DNA of 64,000 nt from Dactylonectria macrodidyma. Its lineage: Eukaryota; Ascomycota; Sordariomycetes; Hypocreales; Nectriaceae. Below the pieces are notes generated by a model, which saw only the letters and a program-made list of their open reading frames with translations, was not told the DNA's origin and did not search any database. The stretch covers positions 1,426,001 through 1,490,000 of the forward strand of contig JAGMUV010000008.1 in NCBI GenBank assembly GCA_020744425.1. The letters run 5' to 3'. This document shows positions 11,100-21,812 of this stretch, piece after piece (the first letter of the stretch is position 1; the number at the start of each line of letters is the position of its first letter). A program made the translations under genes and the position numbers.

Positions 11100-11769
11100 A
11101 TGTGAAGGTCAAAGACACGCATGGGTATCCGAGTCTTTACACTAAATTAAAGAATAATAAATATATAAATATGATCATAAAGTACACTCAATTAAGGTGG
11201 AGAGGTACAAAAGCATGCGAGCTTTTTTCGGCTTAATCACGTTTATTACATGTTCTCATCTTCCAATGTGAACTGCAGAATTCCTAAGTCACATGCCTAG
11301 CCACCAGTCCCTTTCTCCAATTCACTTCATAGCAACGTTTCCCACCCCCCGACGCCATTGAGAGTACAGGATGAATTGTGAACTTGGGCGTCTCTACCCG
11401 AGCCTATCAAGATTACCGGACGCTCCAGGCTGCCGCCCGTATTCCACTTAATTTGATCCCTTGAGTTGCTTTTGTTTCTTAATTAACTACGACTTTATTG
11501 ATCTTACTCTTCATCCAGCAAGGTCTCAACGTGCGACAAAGACAAAGGAGTGTGTAGATTCGCGCTCAAACGCGGGTACCGTGCTTGTTAGACTGTGCAA
11601 CTGATCGCCAGTGATTGCGGGCAAACCGTATCAGAAGACGAACCCCGAATGGTAAATACATGGAACTAGGCGATGTTATATCGCCTGATGGCGTCAAAAG
11701 GTTGAGGCAGAGATGCACCGTGCTGAGAAGCAGATTGCTACTACATTTGAAGACTGACAAATAACTTCC
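11100..11769. other. Intergenic region with duplicated-leader relic
   Basis: Apart from the leader relic, this stretch holds only an AT-rich tract just after the orphan's stop codon (about 11140-11200), probably its 3' UTR, and unique-looking sequence. No gene is supported. Confidence 0.5.
11297..11373 (+). pseudogene. Relic copy of the orphan gene's 5' leader
   Basis: This stretch repeats the leader of the 448-residue orphan gene. GCCACCAGTCCCTTTCTC, CACTTCAT, CGTTTCCCA and GAGAGTACAGGATGAAT recur in the same order. The relic lacks the TATA box and the left hairpin arm and has lost about 70 bp in the middle, between copies of ACGTTTCCCA. Similarity stops at the start codon, and what follows does not resemble the gene. 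It looks like a truncated tandem duplicate whose coding part was lost or replaced. Confidence 0.65.
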
Positions 11770-13044
11770 TTACTGATACGCAGCAAGGATCACCTGTTTA
11801 AAGACATACACCGTCTCTGCGAAGCGAAGCCGCTCTCGTAGCTTTTTCAACTTTGCTTCCTGCTCCAACTTGCGTCGATCCAGCGCTTGGAGCACAACCG
11901 ATGCATTGGGGATGCCATCCAAGTGCTTGAATTCCCTCTCCATTATGCCAATCTTGCCTGCCAAGCTATCAAGTGCCTCGTTGAGATCGGCAAGCAACTG
12001 GACCTGTTCATCTCGGTCGTCCATTGTCTCTAGGGTCAAGCTCACGTTGTCGAAAAGAAACGTGCGGTCTTTATCCACGGCCTTCTTGCCATCTGCAAGT
12101 GTTGCACTTGAGATGTCTTTGCCGGTCTGGCTTCCAGCTTGGGTGGTGTTGAACCCCGTTTGGCAGATCAGGGATCCGGCCAATGTCGTTACCAGCCGCT
12201 CTGCGAGCGAGAGTTGGTCGACTTCCCAAGTGCGGATGACGACGCGACTGACTAAATCCATGTCGACACCCAGTGCCCGGAGGACGCTCAAGGTGAGGCC
12301 AATGGATTTGTTAATCCTGGAAAGGCGCTTTAATTTGTAGTTATTGAATCTGTCCCAAAGGTCGGTGGAACAGCCCACGTAAAGTGGGCTCTGGTGGTGA
12401 CGGACATCCCCCGTGAGGTCCAGACCCGTGATGCGGAGATGTAACCTCGTAGCCAACTCGACAATTATCTTGTCATCAGAGGCTTTTGTGTTGAAGAAGG
12501 CAATCCTTTTGTCGCTCGACTGGAAGGCGCTATCAACTTTGTTGACCCATTTGATGTGGCCTTGCTCGGTCGCGTCGGTGGTGTTGGGGTTGCTTTTGAG
12601 GATAGCCGAGCCGAGACGGTACCGACCGAGGCCCTCGACGAGGAGGGCCAACTCCTTGTTGTTGAGGAATTGGCCGTTTTGACCACTGCACGCAAGGCCC
12701 AAAACGTAGATACCAGCCTCCTTGAGCCCCGGCTGGGGATCGGGATACCACAAGGCCTGGCGGTGATCATCGTATGCCACCGTACCCATGATGACGGACC
12801 GGATGGCATCTCGCCCCATGCTGTGTAGAAGTATCACCACGGGCCATTTCACCAGTGGATCTTGCCGAATGTGCGACACGGTCTGGTAGGTTTGAATGTT
12901 GAGGCTTCCAACGACGGGATTTCGGTCTAACTCTTGCAGCTTGTCAGCGAGTAGGGGGAGCTCTTGGCAAAGCTCGTACAGGGATGGGTTGCGTTCAAGA
13001 ACCTCAATGAGATGGAACTGATCAGTGCCTCCTGGTATGGGCAT
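11770..13044 (-). CDS. Hypothetical protein with a possible GIY-YIG-like segment
   Basis: Single-exon frame of 424 residues, starting at the first ATG (MPIPGGTDQFHLIEV). Residues about 221-236 read LYVGCSTDLWDRFNNY. This resembles the strand-turn-helix core of GIY-YIG domains (YVG-x-S-x-[DN]-L-x-x-R-x-x-N-Y). About 50-60 residues later LAERLVTTLAG is followed by FNTTQAG, in the place where GIY-YIG proteins have a conserved Glu and an Asn. The first GIY tripeptide is not evident in that segment. The C-terminal 100 residues are highly charged and likely coiled coil (LEQEAKLKKLRERLRFAETV). No signal peptide is seen. If the resemblance is real it may be a nuclease or a domain repurposed for binding. 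It is divergent from the disrupted gene at 13496. Confidence 0.75.
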   Translation of the reverse strand: MPIPGGTDQFHLIEVLERNPSLYELCQELPLLADKLQELDRNPVVGSLNIQTYQTVSHIRQDPLVKWPVVILLHSMGRDAIRSVIMGTVAYDDHRQALWYPDPQPGLKEAGIYVLGLACSGQNGQFLNNKELALLVEGLGRYRLGSAILKSNPNTTDATEQGHIKWVNKVDSAFQSSDKRIAFFNTKASDDKIIVELATRLHLRITGLDLTGDVRHHQSPLYVGCSTDLWDRFNNYKLKRLSRINKSIGLTLSVLRALGVDMDLVSRVVIRTWEVDQLSLAERLVTTLAGSLICQTGFNTTQAGSQTGKDISSATLADGKKAVDKDRTFLFDNVSLTLETMDDRDEQVQLLADLNEALDSLAGKIGIMEREFKHLDGIPNASVVLQALDRRKLEQEAKLKKLRERLRFAETVYVFKQVILAAYQ

Positions 13045-13495
13045 TTGTGCCGTTGGCACAGTTGGGTATGTCGAAATTTCCGCGCCGATGTCAATTCTCA
13101 GCAGTATGGGAGGGTTGTGTTAAATGTTGTTTGGTAGTCGGAAGAGGAGCGCCAGAATATCTCACGACAACAAACAGTGATTTCGAGAAGAAATTGCCAT
13201 GTCTTGGAGACAGAAGACACTTTGACTGCCAAGTGTTAGGCAGATTCTGCTGGCTGCAAGTCCTTCTTGCAGGGTCTGCGCTCTGTTAAGCTGCAGACGC
13301 CATTCGACCCCAATCGACATTTGTCAACAACTGTCCCGAATCTTTCATCAGAAACACCTTCTTGTTGCGCTCCTCTCACGCTTGCAACTTCTCTGCTTTG
13401 ATTCGTCGCTCACAAAAAACCTCTCATCACCTCTCCTTTAAGCCTCCATTCTTTGCCAACCCCGACTCCATTTACCAACACGTGGCATCGCAACC

Positions 13496-14370
13496 ATGAG
13501 CACACAACCCCCTAGCGAAAACAAGATCAGAAAAAGACACCAGGGCCGTTCTCTGAAAGGATTCAAACACGGTATCATGATTTCTAATCACGATGGAATC
13601 CAGGATGGCCTTTACGGCCATTGCTACAACATCTCCACTCGCCGTTATTCTGGCGTCCCTGTGCATGATTCCCCTGGCACCACTGGCGAGCACAGCGCGG
13701 GTGAAGACGGCGGCTACAACCAAGGGTACAACGAAGGTTACAAAGAAGGGTACACTCGGGGCTATGGGATCGGCCGCAACAATCGCATCGCTGCCGAGTA
13801 TGCTCCGGATCACGCAACGCAAAATACCCAAGATCTCAAACCACTACCCTTGATCCAGTCTATGACTGTCGAGATCAACGGCGCAGTCGATCCTACGCCC
13901 CTCATTACGGTCCGCAACTCCAACATTGGCGACAGCCGACAGGTGAACATCATCGGCCCAGTTGGGGTATCCGCGTTGTCACCGACAGCGAGGAAGGGCA
14001 GCTCAGTGCGTTCCGCCAGGCGCAGTCCAACTTTGACTCGCGTGCGGTGGCGGTCATCTTTATTGCAGCATAGCTGGACTATGCGGAGAAATAAGGTACG
14101 TCTACGCCTATCATTCAAGGTCTCTGTCTCATGTATGATACCTTCTTCCTCATACCAACGGTCCAACGCTAATCTTGTTGTTTGTCCAGTGATGCCTCCA
14201 CCTTCCAGAACGAGCCAGAGATGCGAGAAACAAATGGTGTGACTAGGGATGGCGGTTCAGGAAGAGGCGATGCCGTACCGTGCCATGCACACATAACACC
14301 AAGTCGCTGGTTATTGCCATCCATTCCCTCCCCCCTTCCCGGAGAGTTCCACCACCTTGTGCCAGCTTAA
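13496..14370 (+). pseudogene. Frame-disrupted orphan gene with Gly-Tyr repeats
   Basis: An ATG frame runs 155 codons to about 13963 with natural-looking composition. It includes a repeated (Y-x-x-G)-type stretch (GGYNQGYNEGYKEGYTRGYG) and a segment VNIIGPV. After a GGGG run at 13964-13967 that frame turns into Ser/Arg-rich noise. Another frame instead reads GIRVVTDSEEGQLSAF and then SNFDSRAVAVIFIAA, ending at TAG 14071. A good intron signature follows (GTACGT at 14096, GCTAATC, TTTGTCCAG at 14190). It leads into SDASTFQNEPEMRETNG in yet another frame, ending at 14370. No single splice pattern reconciles these frames, so the gene looks broken by at least one small indel, or the sequence has a base-count error at the G run. 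No family is recognised. Confidence 0.5.
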
Positions 14371-14468
14371 CCTTTTATAGTCGCGCGCTTGTCGTTCAAT
14401 GCCCTGTTTGAACCACTAGCATCTCTGTGAAAGTGTGAAGAAATTGAGGAACCGACGATCGGGATGAG

Positions 14469-14822
14469 TTATCGGCTGCCAGGAGGCGCCATCCACATGA
14501 TGCCTGCAATCACTCCAGGTCTTGGCACACGCATAAGTCCTTCAAAAGTACCATTCCGGCCATTGTTGGTTCTGACTTGGGCGGCGACCTGATTAATCCC
14601 ATATTCGTCGGTAGCACAGTAGGCCATGGCTCCCCCCTGAATGTCCAACACAGCGGCCATAACATTGAGACAAGTCCCATTGCACACACTCTGGTTGAAG
14701 TTTATCAGAGGCTGGCCCGGTTGTCCGGCTGGAGTCAGAATATTGATGGAGGGCATCAACATCATAGGGTATTGAATCCTTCTCGCGGCGAGTGCCGGGT
14801 CAACAATGACGTTTGGATTCAT
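14469..14822 (-). CDS. Small orphan protein, 117 residues
   Basis: Intronless frame beginning MNPNVIVDPALAARRIQYP. The composition is not repetitive and reads like a folded domain: MLMPSINILTPAGQPGQP, CNGTCLNVMAAVLDIQGGA, and a C-terminal RPGVIAGIMWMAPPGSR. Four cysteines are present. There is no signal peptide despite the small size. A minus-strand TATA box lies about 140 bp upstream (14961-14968), which supports a real short transcript. I recognise no family. Its neighbours are also small, lineage-specific-looking genes. Confidence 0.6.
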   Translation of the reverse strand: MNPNVIVDPALAARRIQYPMMLMPSINILTPAGQPGQPLINFNQSVCNGTCLNVMAAVLDIQGGAMAYCATDEYGINQVAAQVRTNNGRNGTFEGLMRVPRPGVIAGIMWMAPPGSR

Positions 14823-14960
14823 GGTGGAAGGCTGAGAAGAGAGTGCGGAAGTGGTAATGGGCTTGATGGTGGTAATTGGACTTGCTAGTGATAATGGACT
14901 TGATGCAAATGCTGTTGATGGGAGGTGATGGGGAAATAGAGAAGGCGAGAACTGATGGTG

Positions 14961-14968
14961 TATTTATA
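14961..14968 (-). promoter_or_regulatory. TATA box of the 117-residue gene
   Basis: TATAAATA on the minus strand, about 140 bp upstream of the start codon. The 640 bases beyond it, up to the next gene, contain no other convincing feature. Confidence 0.5.
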
Positions 14969-15611
14969 TGTGAACTACCGCTGAATCATGAATGAAATGC
15001 AGTGTCATTGTGGAAAAGCAAGTCTGGAGTGAATCACTGTGAAAAAGACTAGTGACGTTTCATCGGGTTCTATCAAGAGCTTACTTTGGCGGAGAAGCCG
15101 TTTGGCTAAGTGCCCGCAGTGACAAGGGGATTGTTTCTGACCACTTACATTCTAGCCGTGGCTTATGGCTGTTGGATAAGCGGGCCGTTGGGCAACCCAT
15201 GATCGTCTCTGTTTGGAGCTGTCCGGACGAGGACTTGGAGCATCACGTCTTGGGTTGCTGGTTCCTGCTGTCACCTCCCACGCGCGAATCCGCATTGATG
15301 AACCTGCACTGATGGAACCCAAGACAAACAAGGCCGTCGGCACGTGGAGGTGGTGTCGTGATCAAAGTCTGGAGTGAGGACAAGCCCACGAAAGCCCAAA
15401 GGGAGAGGCATTACGAGATGCGAAGAGTTTGGATAATTCAAGTGGATTTATTTCATCTCGGACACGACCGGCAGCGATAGCTTCCCAGTGTACTGTGACT
15501 AGTCTCAAGGCAACCATGTTCATCTCCTGTATCGCCCAAAAGTCGAAACCTAGCCCGCCTTCCTACCAGCTGAACACCAGGGGTCCCTCATCGTGCGCGT
15601 TGCTCTGATAA

Positions 15612-15976
15612 TCAGGGCTTGGATTCGCCCTTGGACTAATTTATAGTTAGTGGCGAATCGACAAAAATGGGATAGGAGCTGTACGTACTTGTGTGTCCTG
15701 GGGTTGGTCGGCGGCGTCGGCAGCTTGAGTCGCTTCGACGTGCTTGATACAGGCTTTCACAGCCTTAGTGGCGTCCTGATTCTTGGACCACATGTAGCCC
15801 TGGACGCAAGAGCTCCCCGTGCGCTCTTGCATGAGTTTGCACGCGACGCCTCTCTCGGCGTTGTTGGTAAACGCAATCGCACCGGGCGGGCAGTGCTTCA
15901 CCCAGTCTGCGGTTTTGACTTCAGGGGCAGAGGCGGGGTTGGCTTTCGCTTGTTCTTTGTCGTTGTCTTTGGCCAT
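15612..15976 (-). CDS. Small orphan protein, 103 residues, two exons
   Basis: Exon 1 (15976-15689) encodes MAKDNDKEQAKANPASAPEV, then a Cys-containing core: TADWVKHCPPGAIAFTN, ERGVACKLMQERTGSSCVQG, and VKACIKHVEA. An intron with GTACGT donor, CTAACT branch and TTAG acceptor (15688-15636) leads to a seven-codon second exon ending SKGESKP. Without splicing the frame reads into the intron and ends in unrelated sequence. The ATG was preferred over longer upstream readings because a C+T-rich leader precedes it. The four cysteines could be structural, but no signal peptide is present. Function unknown. Confidence 0.7.
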
Positions 15977-16398
15977 AGCGGACGTGAGTGAAGGTGATGA
16001 TTGATGGAAATGGTTGAAGATATGGTCGAGGGAGAGGTTGAAGGAGGAGAATTTCTGGGAACACAGCTTGGGTGAAGAGTCGAACATTAATTGTCTGCCT
16101 AAGTACGATGTTCTCCAGACGCGTCTGCCAGCTGTCAACGCCGCAAACCTTCCAAACGCGTCCATTCAGGTCTCTTGGCTGTCAAAGCCGATAGCAAATA
16201 CGTTAGGCTGCAGAGATGGTTGTCAATTAACTGTCCACGAGTTTCCATTCTACAAACACTTTGACCAAACTCTTCTCATCGCTACAACTTCCCGGAAGAC
16301 TCGTTGTCCACAATCACCGTCACCGCCCCGTGCCTCCAAATGGATTGCGACTTGCCAGAAAAGAAAGAAGCTTTTGGCTAGCTTCTTCGTGCGTGATC

Positions 16399-19300
16399 CT
16401 ACGGTTCTTCGATTGCTGCCTTCAAGTGATACTTCAGACAGCCTGCCAAGTAGTACCCTCCTACGCCGCCATTGCCCTTACCTGTTGTTGAGAGTTAGTG
16501 TTTTAGTTTCAAATGTGAGTGCCTAGAAGAATGTGGGCTTACAATTTAACCAGTCATTGAAAAAGAAGTCATAGCAATTGACATCCTTGTCGTCCTCAGA
16601 GCCGGCGTCCAGCGGGTTCAAGATGTTCTGCTGGTCGACAGTGGTCTGGCAACCGTCGACCCAGCTGATGCTGTACTCGTACCAAGTTCCATACTCGTCC
16701 TCCAGGTAGCCCAACAACGCTTCGTCATTGGGGCCCAATGCCGAGCCATTGCTTGACCATAGACTGCAGATGTTGGAGGCCATTATCAATACCTCTAAGC
16801 CATGGGCGTCGTCATGATCGGGAAAGTCAGCCTCGTCGTTGCAGTATGGGCCGCTGCTTTCGAGAGCTGTGATGGTCACGGTAGCCCTTGTGGCCGTGGT
16901 GCTGGTTGTGGACGTAGGCTTTTGAGTAGTCGTCGCAAAGGAAGGAAGGGGAATCTCTGTGAGGGCCGAATTGAGGCATTGGCATGTGCCTTTCTCCTCG
17001 CTGTCGCTAATCTTACAGGTAAAGATCTCGCCTGCGTCACAGTCGTATCCTGAGCAACCATCGCTGGAAGAGCATTCACTCCCAGGGGATTTGATGTCGA
17101 CGCACAAGCAAAAGCCGGATGTGCCAAACATCGACATTTTAACACAAGATGGCTCCTGGTCGTCATCACAAGTGTTCGAGCTGCAGTCGCTGGTTGATTC
17201 GCACGCAAGAGTGTGGGATGGCGGTGAGGATGTTGTCGTCGTAGTCTTACTTGTCCGCGTACTGGTTGTGATGCCCTGTGTCGTGGTATCTACTAAGTCT
17301 CCAGTGCTACTCTCTCCAGTAGTAAGTGTAGCAGTTGCAGTGGTCTGGGTAGCCTTCGTACTCGCAGTACCGCTTGAAACGGCTGTCGAGCTGGCCGTTG
17401 CTTCCCCAGAGGTGGCCTTGGCTGGGAGCTCACAAGCCTCTGCAGTGTCTCTCTTCTGGGCTGCGTCATCGGCTTTAAATACTTGTCCCTTTGTCGGCTC
17501 CCATTCGACAGTTCGCCCATTGAGAGGCTCACCCTCAAACCAAACACGCCATGCGGCCTTGCTTGCGCATGTCTTTGCCGGGTGATACTGCAATAGTAGC
17601 TTCCCGCGTGCTTCCCGCTGCTTGTCATCACCAAGAAGTTCCGCAATGTCGTTCTCGGTTAACGCGCCTTCGGCGTTCTGGTCATATAATTTGATAAGAT
17701 CTTCGTTGGATAGAACCATGGGCGAGTACTCGACTACCTCGATGGGCACGGTAGCACCAAGCTCCTCACCGAGGCTGCCCACCAAAGCATTGAGTCTCTG
17801 CTCGAATGCAAGTACGCCGGCGTTGGCGTCCTTGGCCATCCTGACCTCGTCGGGCTCGGCAGTGCTGACACGCTCTCGCGGAGCCATGATATAAACGCGG
17901 AGGTCCGGTGCATCCTTCTTATCTTTGTTGTTACCAAATATCGTGCCCTTAAAACCTATGTTAGGATTGTTCCTCAAATCATTAATGCCAAGCGGGTTGT
18001 ACGGCTCATCAACACCACGTCCATACATGAGATCGAGCCAGCCATGGATCATCCAGTCACTTTCATCAGCAGACCACCATTTCTCCCAAATATGGCTCGC
18101 CCAGGCGCCGCGTTTTGATACGATGATGACAGACGTGCATCCGTATAAACCCTGGACCGCCAGACTTTGGGATCCGGACTGAAAAGTAATGTAGTTTGTC
18201 GTGGTCTCCATGGAATACGGCTTGAATCTTACCCACGAGCCTCTGAATAAGCTGGTCGAATCCTCATTATAGGCGAAGAAGACTTCATTCGCGACTAGCT
18301 TCTCGCTAGATCCTGAATAATCCTCTGGATCTACCCAGTCGCCCTCTTCTTCAAGCCCACGCTTCTCGACTGTCTTTTCAACGATTCTCCCGGTCCCGTC
18401 GCCCCTCTTTCGACTCAAAGGGCAGACATCACCGTTACAAAAGTCTGGATTACAAAGAGGATTCTTCAGCGTCGCAGCTGCGGTGGCAGTGGCCGTGGTT
18501 GCCGAGTTATAAGCAGTACAGTCGGTGATTGTCGTCCAAGCCCGGGTCGAGCATTCAGTAGTGGTGCCACCAGTCATCGCTAACAAGGGTCAGTGAACAT
18601 TTTCCTTCATGCAGAGGGCGAGTCAGAGCCCAAGTCTTCTACTAACCTGTGACTGAGCAAAAGACGCTCTCGTAAGTGGCCACCATCGTTGTAGTGCAAG
18701 AAGCCGTTTCAGCTTCTTCCGAGGTTGTCTTCTTAGCCGTGCTAGAAGGCTTCTCTTCCGTCTCGGAGCTATCGTCGTCCGAGTCTGGGTCATCATCCTC
18801 ATCCGATGGACAATTGCCAATGCTGAGACCCAGTAGTTGGATGCAGAACTCTGGAGTGTCGATCTTGATACTCGGGGGGAAGGAGACAAAGCAACCAAAG
18901 CAAATCTGAGGTGGACCAGTAATGGGAATGATAACTGAGTAATGTTAGCGGTAAGTTCAGACTAAGCGGCCTCGGTTACTTACTTGGCACAATGGTTGGA
19001 TCGCTTCCTCCTGGAGACGTGGTCGTGATGTATGTAGGGGAGGTGTAGGTGGCATCGGTCAAAGTGACCAGTGTTGCAGTTGGAGGCAATGTAGTGAGTG
19101 TGGTTTCGGCTTCTGATGTTGTAGTTGTTACAATTGCCTCTACAGATGTTTGGGTCGCACTTGGTTCATTCGGTGCCTCAGTGGTACGTGATCCGGACGT
19201 ATTACCAGCAGTAGCTGTGACTGATCCGTCAGATGTTTGAAATACCTCGGTTTCGTTGGGTCTATTAGTTGTAGACACTTCAGATGTAGTATCCGTAGAT

Positions 19301-20724
19301 CTTGCGCCAGGTATTTCTGTTGCAGTCGAGTCTGTAGGTGTACCGTTTGCTTGAGATGTTCCTCCTGGAGTTTCCGATGCAATTGAGCCCCCAGAGGTGT
19401 TGTCTAGAGAAGAGGCTGTGGTTCCATCAGACGTACTTCCTGTATCAGATGCAGATTTGCCCGTGGCAGGTGTACCATCAGTGACATTTACATCAGAGCC
19501 AGTCGTTCCATCAGTCACACTTACTGCGTCAGAAGTTGTGCTAGATGCAGGAGTGCCCTCGGTAGCAGGTGTTCCATCAGTTGCAGTTCCTGTACCAAAC
19601 ATAGGAGTCCCATCAGGTGCGGTTCCAATTCTGCCAGATGCAGGCGTAGTGCTGTCAGTTGCAGGTGTTCCATCGGACGCAGGTCCCATAACGGATGTAG
19701 GTGTGCCTCTAGTCGCAGTCCCTGTTACGCTAGCTCTAGGTGTCCTATTGGATGCCGTTACAGGTTCTGTGCCGGTTGGAGTACCGTCGGGTTCAACTCC
19801 GGTAGTGCCAGAAGTAAGTGTGCCTGATGCAGATGTGCCATCAGACGCGGTTCCCGTCGTGTCAGTTGTAGGTGCTCCATTGGATACAGTTGCAGTCCCC
19901 GTACCGGCTACAAGAGCGCCATTAGATGCAATTTCTGTTATGCTCGAAGTAGGTACTCTGTCACTTGTAGCTTCTGTAACAGATGCGAAGATGCCAGGGG
20001 CGGGTGTACCATCAGATGCAGTGTCAGTGGCGCCAACTGCAGGTGTACTGGCAGACACAGCTGCCGTACCAGATGCGAATGGGCCAGAAGAAGGCGTAAC
20101 ATCAGGTACAGTTCCCACACTAGCTGCGGCTGATTCGCCGGATGTAGGTGTACTATCCCGTTCAGTTACTGGTGTATTAGGAACAGGCGTGTCATCGGTT
20201 GCAAGCGTACCCTGTGAGGCAATCTCGGTTGAGTAAGAGGTAAGCGTTCCATCTGATGCAGATATGGTTGTTCCGATTGAGGTTGCACTTGTCGCAATTG
20301 GGGGCATATAAACAGATGTGTCCACTAGAGTTGATTGTTCAGGAACATGAGTTGCGCCAGTATCGCTCTGTGCATATGGAATAGACCAAGACGACTGGAT
20401 TGAGGTGTCCAGGGGGGGCAGTTCGGCGTAACCCCCATCGCCCAGAGGATTGGTGCCAGTACTCAAGGGCGTAGTCGTTGGGCCGCCATAGGTTGAAGAT
20501 CCCTAAGAAATTTTAGTTTGATTTAGCTTAAAGACGAGAAGAGGACTTACCATGGGAGTTGGCTGCGTTTGTCTAGATGTTTTGTGGCCACAAGTGCCAC
20601 ATAGGCACCCAGGCACCGCCGTTGGGACCTCATAACCGCGGACCTCATGATGTTGCTCAGGAAGATGGAGGCCGCCAACAGAGACAAGAGCCAATACTAA
20701 TGGCAACCAATGGATAGCGACCAT
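16399..20724 (-). CDS. Large mucin-like secreted protein, five exons
   Basis: Exons 20724-20551, 20502-18984, 18934-18647, 18579-16543 and 16481-16399 join in phase to give 1,366 residues. Exon 1 starts with a signal peptide (MVAIHWLPLVLALVSVGG) and a CLCGTCG motif. Exon 2 is a roughly 500-residue Thr/Ser-rich region of degenerate SDGTP/TASDGT repeats, expected to be heavily O-glycosylated. Exon 3 has a Cys segment (ICFGCFVSFPPSIKIDTPEF) and an acidic stretch. Exon 4 holds a globular part (GCTSVIIVSKRGAWASHIWE), a second Thr-rich spacer and an EGF-like Cys-rich region. Exon 5 ends the protein GNGGVGGYYLAGCLKYHLKA. Splicing out 16542-16482 removes an early stop, adds a well-formed C-terminus and is preferred. 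I recall similar domain mixes in large fungal extracellular proteins, but assign no catalytic activity. A cell-surface or matrix role is likely. Confidence 0.8.
19390..20260 (-). repeat. Degenerate coding repeats in the mucin-like exon
   Basis: Repeats of roughly 12-20 codons built on SDGTP, TASDGT and STPA cover most of this part of exon 2. On the plus strand this appears as recurrent GTTCCATCAGATGCAG-type blocks. The repeats stay in frame, consistent with selection for a Thr/Ser/Pro-rich rod and with expansion by slippage or unequal exchange. They also create a long open frame on the opposite strand, which is not considered a gene. Confidence 0.7.
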
Positions 20725-20937
20725 GGTTGCGAGTTGGACGCAGAAGATCGTCGGTGGTTGTAAAAGAGTGTGAATTGCTGTGGAGGAGGGACTACGATGG
20801 ACAACGGGATTGAAGGAGCAGTTCCTTTGTCTTTATTGGAAGTTTGCAAATGAATCACGATCATCAGGCTTTCTCTACGACCACAGTGCGATAATTCTTC
20901 ATTGCGTAGACGCAGCAAATTGTCACCCTCGTCCAGT

Positions 20938-21028
20938 GTAGGAAATAGAAACATTGTTGGTTGTTGGTACAAGGAATACGCCGTCGAAAATAGAAACACT
21001 GTTGGTACAAGGAATATGACTTCACCTT
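20938..21028. repeat. Direct duplication upstream of the mucin-like gene
   Basis: AATAGAAACA(T/C)TGTTGGT followed by ACAAGGAATA occurs twice, about 50 bp apart, inside the presumed 5' leader of the mucin-like gene. It is probably a small tandem duplication. Confidence 0.5.
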
Positions 21029-21066
21029 GAATCCAGTTTCGGGTCAAAGTCTCTGTAACCTCACGC

Positions 21067-21073
21067 ATTTATA
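21067..21073 (-). promoter_or_regulatory. TATA box candidate for the mucin-like gene
   Basis: TATAAAT on the minus strand about 345 bp upstream of the start codon. This implies a 5' leader of roughly 300 bases. The further 740 bases up to the ankyrin gene at 21813 show no gene. Confidence 0.4.
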
Positions 21074-21812
21074 CTGGAAATATACCAATAACCTTTAATT
21101 AGCCCTCAATGCACAGTAGTTTATGTATCGCTCTTCACCTTATGTCCTTTTTTAGTTCAATTTTAGTGACCCTTTATAGACTGAATTAGGGAACGATCTT
21201 AATATAAAGATGTCGTCAAGTGTGGGTGTAAACGCGGGAGTGTATGGAGATTTTTGGCCCGAGACCGTACCTTGCGCCATCCCATAAAACCTGCAGTTGA
21301 GCCTAATACGGGTGATCAAAGTAGGCCGATGTAACCATCTGGCGGAGTAGAGCACCGAGAGAATGCCGATCGAGCCATTAAAGTGCGATTAGCTGAATGG
21401 CTTCCTGAAGGATCATTCCCTTGAACATAGTCTAAAAAGCAAACGAAAGTCGAAGCGGTAAATCGTAGCAATTGATTTGTTTGAAACGACCCATTGTGTG
21501 GGGTGACACAACCAACAGCATAAACTCAAACAAAGGATCACCAACAGCGCAATAAATAAGTATCAAAGGCAGTGGGACAACCAACTGCATGACTTTTTGC
21601 CTTTGGGGCCCAAAGGTTTCAGAAATATAGTGGCTGACACCATGGCGTCACTGCACGGGCTTCGCTGAAGCCGAGAACGCAACCAACATCGGTGATAAGC
21701 CTTCATGGGAGATGGCTGCAGATTTCTTTCTTGTTTCCTACTCACCCTTCTAGCCACGACTCGCATCCATCGTTTCATCTGCCTACTACACGTCATCTGT
21801 CGACTGCACGCC

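Noticed and set aside
19397..20236. 279-codon plus-strand frame opposite the mucin-like exon
   Set aside because: It is the antisense of in-frame repeats and reads as monotonous Val/Ser/Pro/Asp sequence. It has no start context or splice support.
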